Source of the DNA: Terriglobia bacterium
GTDB taxonomy: Bacteria > Acidobacteriota > Terriglobia > UBA7540
DNA length: 10,254 nt
Assembly: GCA_030042795.1 (NCBI GenBank)
Contig: JASHYZ010000277.1
Span: forward strand, 1-10,254
Reading direction: 5' to 3'
Of this stretch, positions 6,426-10,254 are shown in pieces. Within the stretch, counting starts at the first letter, position 1. Every line of letters starts with the position of its first letter. Below the pieces are notes generated by a model. It did not search any database. It saw only the letters and a program-made list of their open reading frames with translations, and had not been told where the DNA came from. Both the position numbers and the translations under genes were made by a program.

Positions 6426-6656
6426 TTATTGCCGGCACTTACGCTGCAGAGTGTCGTGGAGCCGCTGGCGAACCGCAATGGGTAGGGGAAAAAGGCGCCC
6501 ATCGCAGTAAAGCTCGATGGTTTTCCTCGTCGTATCCACCACCACTTCGCAGTGATGGCAGCCGCAAGCGTGCGCTTCAATGGCCCGTTTCAACTCCGGA
6601 TCAAGGTCGCCGTCCAGGTAATTCGATATTTCTCTAAAAACTTCCCGGCAATTCAA
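6426..6656 (-). CDS. Small zinc-type (ZAS) anti-sigma factor
   Basis: A 76-residue protein immediately downstream of an ECF sigma gene. The zinc-binding anti-sigma signature is H29-x3-C33-x2-C36, with an N-terminal Cys (C3) positioned as the fourth ligand. The N-terminus (NCREVFREISNYLDGDLDPEL) is typical of the family. There is no transmembrane segment, so it should act in the cytoplasm by holding the sigma factor, with possible release on zinc or thiol oxidation; further cysteines at 31, 51 and 74 add redox potential. The start is the TTG at 6656 because GAGG (6665-6668) is 8 nt upstream; a TTG two codons earlier is only 2 nt from that site. The gap after the sigma stop is 16 bp, so the two genes almost certainly share a transcript. 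Family assignment is confident; the sensed signal is unknown. Confidence 0.85.
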   Translation of the reverse strand: MNCREVFREISNYLDGDLDPELKRAIEAHACGCHHCEVVVDTTRKTIELYCDGRLFPLPIAVRQRLHDTLQRKCRQ

Positions 6657-6672
6657 CGTCAAAACCTCATGA

Positions 6673-7275
6673 TTACTTGAAAACCTTGCTCAACTCTTCT
6701 CGCAGCCGCAGACGCGCCCGGAACAGCCGCGCCTTCACGGCGCTGATGGTTAAACCGAGCATCTCCGCCGTTTCCTCGGTGGAGAGACCCTCCACGTCCC
6801 GCAGCATAAAGACGGTACGGAACGAAGGAGGAAGGTCCTGAATGGCTTTCTCCAACCTCTCGCGCGTTTCCGTGCGCCCCAAGAGCTGCTCGGGATTTGG
6901 CTTCCAATCGGCGAAGTCGCGCGGAATCACTTCGCCGTCCTCCTCGATGGGATCGTCGAGCGAGACGGAGCGGTCCGTACGGCGCTTGCGCAGCTTCATC
7001 AACGCCTGATTCACCGCGATGCGCACGATCCAGGTGTAAAAGCGAGAGTCTTCCCGGAATTTTGGTAAATTTTCGAAAGCTTTGAGGAAAGTCTCCTGCA
7101 GCACGTCCTCGGCGTCTTCGGGATTGCCGGTAATGTTCAGGCCGAGCCGGTAGATCTTGTGCTCGTACCGGTTCACCAGCGACTCGAAAGCCTCGTAGTG
7201 GCCCGCTTTGGCTGCCGTCACCAGCGCCGCTTCGGTTTGTTCTACCGCTTGTGGCACAGCTTCGCTCATCATCAT
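6673..7275 (-). CDS. ECF (RpoE-like) RNA polymerase sigma factor
   Basis: A 200-residue sigma-70 family group IV protein that directs RNA polymerase to a stress regulon. Region 2 spans about residues 27-98 and includes DAEDVLQETFLKAF (54-67) and FYTWIVRIAVNQAL; region 4 spans about 143-193 with LPPSFRTVFMLRDVEGLS and the helix-turn-helix ETAEMLGLTISAVKARLFRAR. A 30-residue acidic linker separates them. Region 3 is absent, as in ECF factors. The gene begins with three consecutive ATGs (7275, 7272, 7269); the third gives MSEAVPQ, and all lie just after a GC-rich hairpin with no Shine-Dalgarno, so the exact start is uncertain. The frame stays open further upstream, and a longer overlapping frame on the same strand (6659-7474) is a GC-driven shadow. 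It is followed at once by its anti-sigma partner and is divergent from the EgtB-like gene. Confidence 0.93.
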   Translation of the reverse strand: MMMSEAVPQAVEQTEAALVTAAKAGHYEAFESLVNRYEHKIYRLGLNITGNPEDAEDVLQETFLKAFENLPKFREDSRFYTWIVRIAVNQALMKLRKRRTDRSVSLDDPIEEDGEVIPRDFADWKPNPEQLLGRTETRERLEKAIQDLPPSFRTVFMLRDVEGLSTEETAEMLGLTISAVKARLFRARLRLREELSKVFK

Positions 7276-7279
7276 GGAT

Positions 7280-7297
7280 CGCCGGCACAGGCCGGCG
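7280..7297. repeat. REP-like hairpin abutting the sigma-factor start codon
   Basis: CGCCGGC-ACAG-GCCGGCG is a perfect 7-bp GC stem with a 4-nt loop. In the sigma mRNA it ends 4 nt before the first ATG, where a ribosome site would be. With its flank (GCCTACTGTCG side) it resembles the dispersed GTAGGCGCCGGC-type palindromes seen as multiple copies in many genomes. The rest of the 278-bp region between the divergent starts (7276-7553) holds no gene and no promoter I can call with confidence. Confidence 0.5.
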
Positions 7298-7553
7298 CCT
7301 ACTGTCGAGAGGTACGGGAAGACCTGCGGTCTGCTCCCCTCTCTGCATCCAGCATACGGGAAGCAGCCCGGAGATTCCAGCCCCGATGCGGCCGCGGCTC
7401 TGCCTCTCGGCACTCGCAGTTGCATCTCGGCGTCTGAACGTTGCACGAATCGATTGCCAGACCTTCACCATCAATTAGAGAATAAGCAGGTTGAAAGGAT
7501 TCTGGCGTTACGTCCTTTTGAGATGCCAGTTTCCGAACTGGGAGATCAACACG

Positions 7554-8882
7554 ATGGCCGGAGCTGTGGCAACCACCGAAGTGCAGCATCGTGGGCTTCT
7601 CGATCAAATTAGGGCCGCCCGCGCGGGAACCGACGGCCTTTTCGAGATTCTTCGGCAAGAAGCCCTCTATGACCGGCCCATCGCCGAGCGCCATCGAATC
7701 ATTTTCTACATTGGGCATCTTGAAGCTTTTGACCACAACCTGTTGGCTCCTGCTTTGGGCCTCGGGGCCTCCCATCCGGAATTTGACAAGCTCTTTGCGT
7801 TTGGAATTGACCCCGTGGATGGCGGCTTGCCGAGCGACCAGCCGTCGGACTGGCCGTCTATCGAACAAGTGCGGCGCTACGCCCGCTCGGTGAGAGAGAG
7901 GCTGGATGAGCGCCTCGCGCGGCACGCCCTATCCGAGTCTCTTCTGCACGTCGCCCTCGAACACCGGTTGATGCACGCCGAGACCTTGGCTTACATGTTC
8001 CACCAGCTTCCTTCGGACCGGAAGATTGGCCAATCGCAGGCGCCGCAGCCGCAGGCCCGGGCGGTGACTCCTCGCATGATCGAGATTCCGGCCGGTGTGG
8101 CCACGCTCGGCATGCTGCGTCCGAAGCCGTCTGAAAAGAGTCCTGCGACGTTCGGATGGGACAACGAGTTCGAGGCGCAGCAGGTAACCGTGCCTGCCTT
8201 TGCCATCGACGTCTACAATGTGACCAACGCTCAGTTTCTCGATTTCATGCGCGCCGGTGGCTATAGCGAGCCGAGCCTGTGGAGCGAAGCCGACTGGAAT
8301 TGGATTCAATCGGAGCAGATCCGCCACCCCCGGTTCTGGATTTCCTCGTTCAAAAACGGGGGGGACACCTGGCTTTACCGCACGATGTTCGATGAGCGCC
8401 CACTCCCGCTGGATTGGCCGGTTTACGTTAGCCACGCGGAGGCCTCGGCATACGCGCGTTGGGTGCGGAAGGCGCTGCCGACGGAATCGCAATTCCATCG
8501 CGCCGCCTACGGAGCTGAGAATGGTGAACGCGATTACCCTTGGGGCGCAGAGCCGCCCGATGGGCGCCAGGGCAACTTTGACTTCCACCGTTGGGACCCG
8601 GCGCCCGTTGGCTCCTATCCCTCCGGCCGCAGCGCTTTCGGCGTCGAAGACCTCGTGGGTAATGGCTGGGAATGGACTTCCAGCGTGTTCGGTCCGCTGC
8701 CGGGATTCGAAGCATTCGCGTTTTATCCGGGCTATTCGGCAAACTTCTTTGACGGCCAGCACTACGTGATGAAAGGCGGATCACCCCGTACTGCGGCGCC
8801 TCTTCTCAGGCGCTCATTTCGCAACTGGTTTCAACCTCACTACCCGTTCGTCTACGCAGCTTTCCGCTGCGTCAAAAACTGA
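7554..8882 (+). CDS. egtB: EgtB-like non-haem iron sulfoxide synthase (DinB plus FGE-sulfatase domains)
   Basis: A 442-residue protein with the two-domain plan of ergothioneine-type C-S bond-forming enzymes. The N-terminal DinB-like bundle supplies the iron ligands: H55 in YIGHLEAFDHN, and H137-x3-H141-x-E143 (HRLMHAE). The C-terminal half (about 190-440) is a formylglycine-generating-enzyme fold with IEIPAGVATLG, YNVTNAQFLDF, LPTESQFHRAAYG, GNGWEWTSS, GQHYVMKGGS and the closing FRNWFQPHYPFVYAAFR. EgtB joins a cysteine sulfur donor to trimethylhistidine in an O2-dependent reaction. The homologues SenA (selenoneine) and OvoA (ovothiol) share the fold, and no egtD, senB or senC is in the window, so the substrate is not fixed. 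Start ATG 7554 is chosen for GGGAG 9 nt upstream and a normal N-terminus; the extension to 7491 looks non-conserved. Cytoplasmic; no signal peptide. Confidence 0.85.
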   Translation: MAGAVATTEVQHRGLLDQIRAARAGTDGLFEILRQEALYDRPIAERHRIIFYIGHLEAFDHNLLAPALGLGASHPEFDKLFAFGIDPVDGGLPSDQPSDWPSIEQVRRYARSVRERLDERLARHALSESLLHVALEHRLMHAETLAYMFHQLPSDRKIGQSQAPQPQARAVTPRMIEIPAGVATLGMLRPKPSEKSPATFGWDNEFEAQQVTVPAFAIDVYNVTNAQFLDFMRAGGYSEPSLWSEADWNWIQSEQIRHPRFWISSFKNGGDTWLYRTMFDERPLPLDWPVYVSHAEASAYARWVRKALPTESQFHRAAYGAENGERDYPWGAEPPDGRQGNFDFHRWDPAPVGSYPSGRSAFGVEDLVGNGWEWTSSVFGPLPGFEAFAFYPGYSANFFDGQHYVMKGGSPRTAAPLLRRSFRNWFQPHYPFVYAAFRCVKN

Positions 8883-9008
8883 CTCCTTGCGAGGAGCGTC
8901 AGCAGCATCCGGCTATACTCGCGCCCTGCCAATATACGCCAGAGTAGGTCGGCATCTAATGTGAGCGCCTACCGTGACTGACGTACGCGGGCCCGGAACA
9001 TTTTTCAT

Positions 9009-9050
9009 CCTTCGTTGCGGCACGAAGGACTATGTCCTATTCGTGCCGCA
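9009..9050. promoter_or_regulatory. Overlapping hairpins across the permease stop codon
   Basis: TGCGGCACGAAGGAC (9016-9030) pairs with 9034-9050 in a long stem with a 3-nt loop and a 2-nt bulge; the permease stop codon (9037-9039) lies inside it. A competing 8-bp stem, TCCTTCGT (9009-9016) with ACGAAGGA (9023-9030), uses part of the same sequence. Neither is followed by a T-run on the minus strand, so it is not a classical intrinsic terminator. The rest of the gap back to the EgtB-like gene (8883-9008) has a 5-bp hairpin just after that gene's stop and nothing else I can name. Confidence 0.45.
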
Positions 9051-10254
9051 GAGCCGCGAGGGGATCAATTAGGGACGCTCGCCTTGCCGGCGCATAGCCA
9101 GCGAGAATCGCGGCGCTTAGGAGAACGGCGCCGGCCAGTGCCAGGGTTCCCGGATCATTGGGCTGGGTCTCGAACAGAAACGATTTGACAAGCCGGGACG
9201 CGCTCAACGCGGCAGGCACGCTGATCGCGAGCCCCACCGCGACCAGTATTAGAACGCGGCGCAGAATCATCCAAACCACGGCGCCGCGTTGCGCGCCCAG
9301 CGCCATACGGATTCCGATCTCGCCGGTTTGCCGCGCGACGTTGTACGACATCGTTCCGTAGAGTCCCACGCACGCGATCAGGAGAGCAAGAACTGCGAAA
9401 CCCGTACACAATTTCGCGAACATGACTTCGTGGCTGATCGTCCGATCGATTTCCGCCGCCTGCGTGACCACGTTGGTGACCGGTATGCGGGAATCTGCCT
9501 CCCGCACGATCTCCTGCACACTCTTGACATACCTCAGCGGATCACCCGCAGTGTGCAGCGCGTAGGTCATTCCGTCCGGAGAAAACTGGCTGGCCGCTAC
9601 GAACACGGTCATTGCACTTCCATTTTTCAGACCACCGTACCGCAGGTTAGCCGACACGCCGACAATTTCGAGATCGCGCTTCTCGTCCGGGAGCACAATG
9701 CGTCTGCCCACCGGATTCTCGTTCCCGAAGTAAGTTCGCGCCAGCCGTTCGCTGACTACTGCAACCGGCATGGAGCCCGCTTGGTCGCGGTCGTCAATCT
9801 CACGCCCGGCCAGGATCGGAATCTGCATCGTGGTGAGGAAACGCGGTCCGGCGGCCAGGACGCCTGCGCCTTCGATGGTAACAGCGCCGATTTTCATTGG
9901 CCCCCTGATTGCCTGCCCGGCGAAGCCGGCATTGATGATCGAGGATTGCGAAAGCGTCGCGCTGCTCACGCCGGGGATCGATTCGAAGCGCTTGCACAGG
10001 TCAGCGTAAAAAGTGGCGATCTCCGGGTCGCGATGCCCGGCCTGGCGCGCATTCAATGAGAACAGAAGGATGTTCTCGCGGGCGTATCCCAGTTGGACGG
10101 AGTGCAGCTTGTTGAGTGTCCGGACAAACAGACCCGCGGCGACCAGGATGAGAAAAGAGAACGCGATTTGGGCGACCACCAGAACCTGCTGCGCGCGGCG
10201 GCGCGGTCCGCCCCCGCGGCCGTTCTTTAGCGCGGGCATGACGTCCGGACGCGT
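9037..10254 (-). CDS. MacB/FtsX-type ABC transporter permease, acidobacterial orphan-permease family (partial)
   Basis: An inner-membrane permease whose 5' end lies beyond the right edge; 405 residues are visible, entering as TRPDVMPALKNG and ending ALRHE at TAG 9037-9039. The visible part holds a transmembrane helix (about residues 24-43 from the edge), a large extracytoplasmic MacB-like domain (about 45-275) and a C-terminal FtsX domain with three helices (about 279-398) carrying TGEIGIRMALGAQ and the PARRASxIDPLxALR ending. The entry motif DVMPALKNG before a helix is what I know from the second half of the long duplicated permeases abundant in Acidobacteria. These resemble MacB-type mechanotransmission exporters but usually lack a fused ATPase; cargo is unknown. 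The internal ATG at 10239 is not taken as the start because the frame continues to the edge. Confidence 0.9.
   Translation of the reverse strand, partial: TRPDVMPALKNGRGGGPRRRAQQVLVVAQIAFSFLILVAAGLFVRTLNKLHSVQLGYARENILLFSLNARQAGHRDPEIATFYADLCKRFESIPGVSSATLSQSSIINAGFAGQAIRGPMKIGAVTIEGAGVLAAGPRFLTTMQIPILAGREIDDRDQAGSMPVAVVSERLARTYFGNENPVGRRIVLPDEKRDLEIVGVSANLRYGGLKNGSAMTVFVAASQFSPDGMTYALHTAGDPLRYVKSVQEIVREADSRIPVTNVVTQAAEIDRTISHEVMFAKLCTGFAVLALLIACVGLYGTMSYNVARQTGEIGIRMALGAQRGAVVWMILRRVLILVAVGLAISVPAALSASRLVKSFLFETQPNDPGTLALAGAVLLSAAILAGYAPARRASLIDPLAALRHE

Noticed and set aside
6659..7474. 271-codon minus-strand frame overlapping the sigma factor
   Set aside because: It is longer than the real gene but is an Arg/Gly-rich shadow with no domain, while the other frame encodes clear sigma regions 2 and 4.
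7929..8762. 277-codon minus-strand frame opposite the EgtB-like gene
   Set aside because: The composition is that of an antisense shadow in GC-rich DNA, and the plus strand encodes complete DinB and FGE motifs.
9289..10059. 256-codon plus-strand frame opposite the permease
   Set aside because: It is His/Arg/Asp-rich with no membrane or domain signature; the minus strand carries a clear FtsX/MacB permease.

Overview
The window reads as a chromosomal segment from a GC-rich Gram-negative soil-type bacterium, most likely an Acidobacteriota (Terriglobia/Koribacter-like) species. That placement is an inference from protein style: the MacB/FtsX-type permease has the motif layout of the large acidobacterial orphan-permease family, the two decayed secreted-protein genes look like a gene pair I associate with acidobacteria, and the EgtB-like enzyme and the REC-HD-GYP protein have variants common in that phylum. 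No rRNA, tRNA, CRISPR array or complete transposase gene is visible.

Layout from left to right. (1) The last 26 codons (stop included) of an unrecognised plus-strand gene. (2) ndk (nucleoside diphosphate kinase), preceded by a degenerate 7-nt tandem repeat that runs up to its Shine-Dalgarno sequence. (3) Straight after ndk, the orphaned C-terminal tail of a CopA-type copper P-type ATPase. (4) On the minus strand, two adjacent broken genes for probable envelope proteins of unknown function. The upstream one (2043-2644) is split by an apparent frameshift. The downstream one (873-2043) is interrupted by a 161-bp transposase-less element with 17-bp terminal inverted repeats and an exact 8-bp target duplication; removing the element plus one duplicate copy restores a 333-residue reading frame. 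(5) Two plus-strand response regulators for cyclic-di-GMP: REC-HD-GYP (degradation), with a near-consensus sigma-70 promoter, and then REC-GGEEF (synthesis). (6) A minus-strand block: ECF sigma factor, small zinc-type anti-sigma factor, then an acetyl-CoA acetyltransferase. (7) Divergent from the sigma factor, an EgtB-like non-haem iron sulfoxide synthase. (8) A minus-strand ABC-type permease running off the right edge.

How the genes work together: the two response regulators form an opposing pair acting on one second messenger. The sigma and anti-sigma genes form a regulatory cassette, with thiolase downstream on the same strand and the EgtB-like gene divergent from it, so a link between the zinc/thiol anti-sigma and thiol (ergothioneine-type) metabolism is possible but unproven. 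The 640-2644 stretch is a decaying accessory patch between housekeeping and signalling genes and holds the most unusual DNA-level structure in the window.
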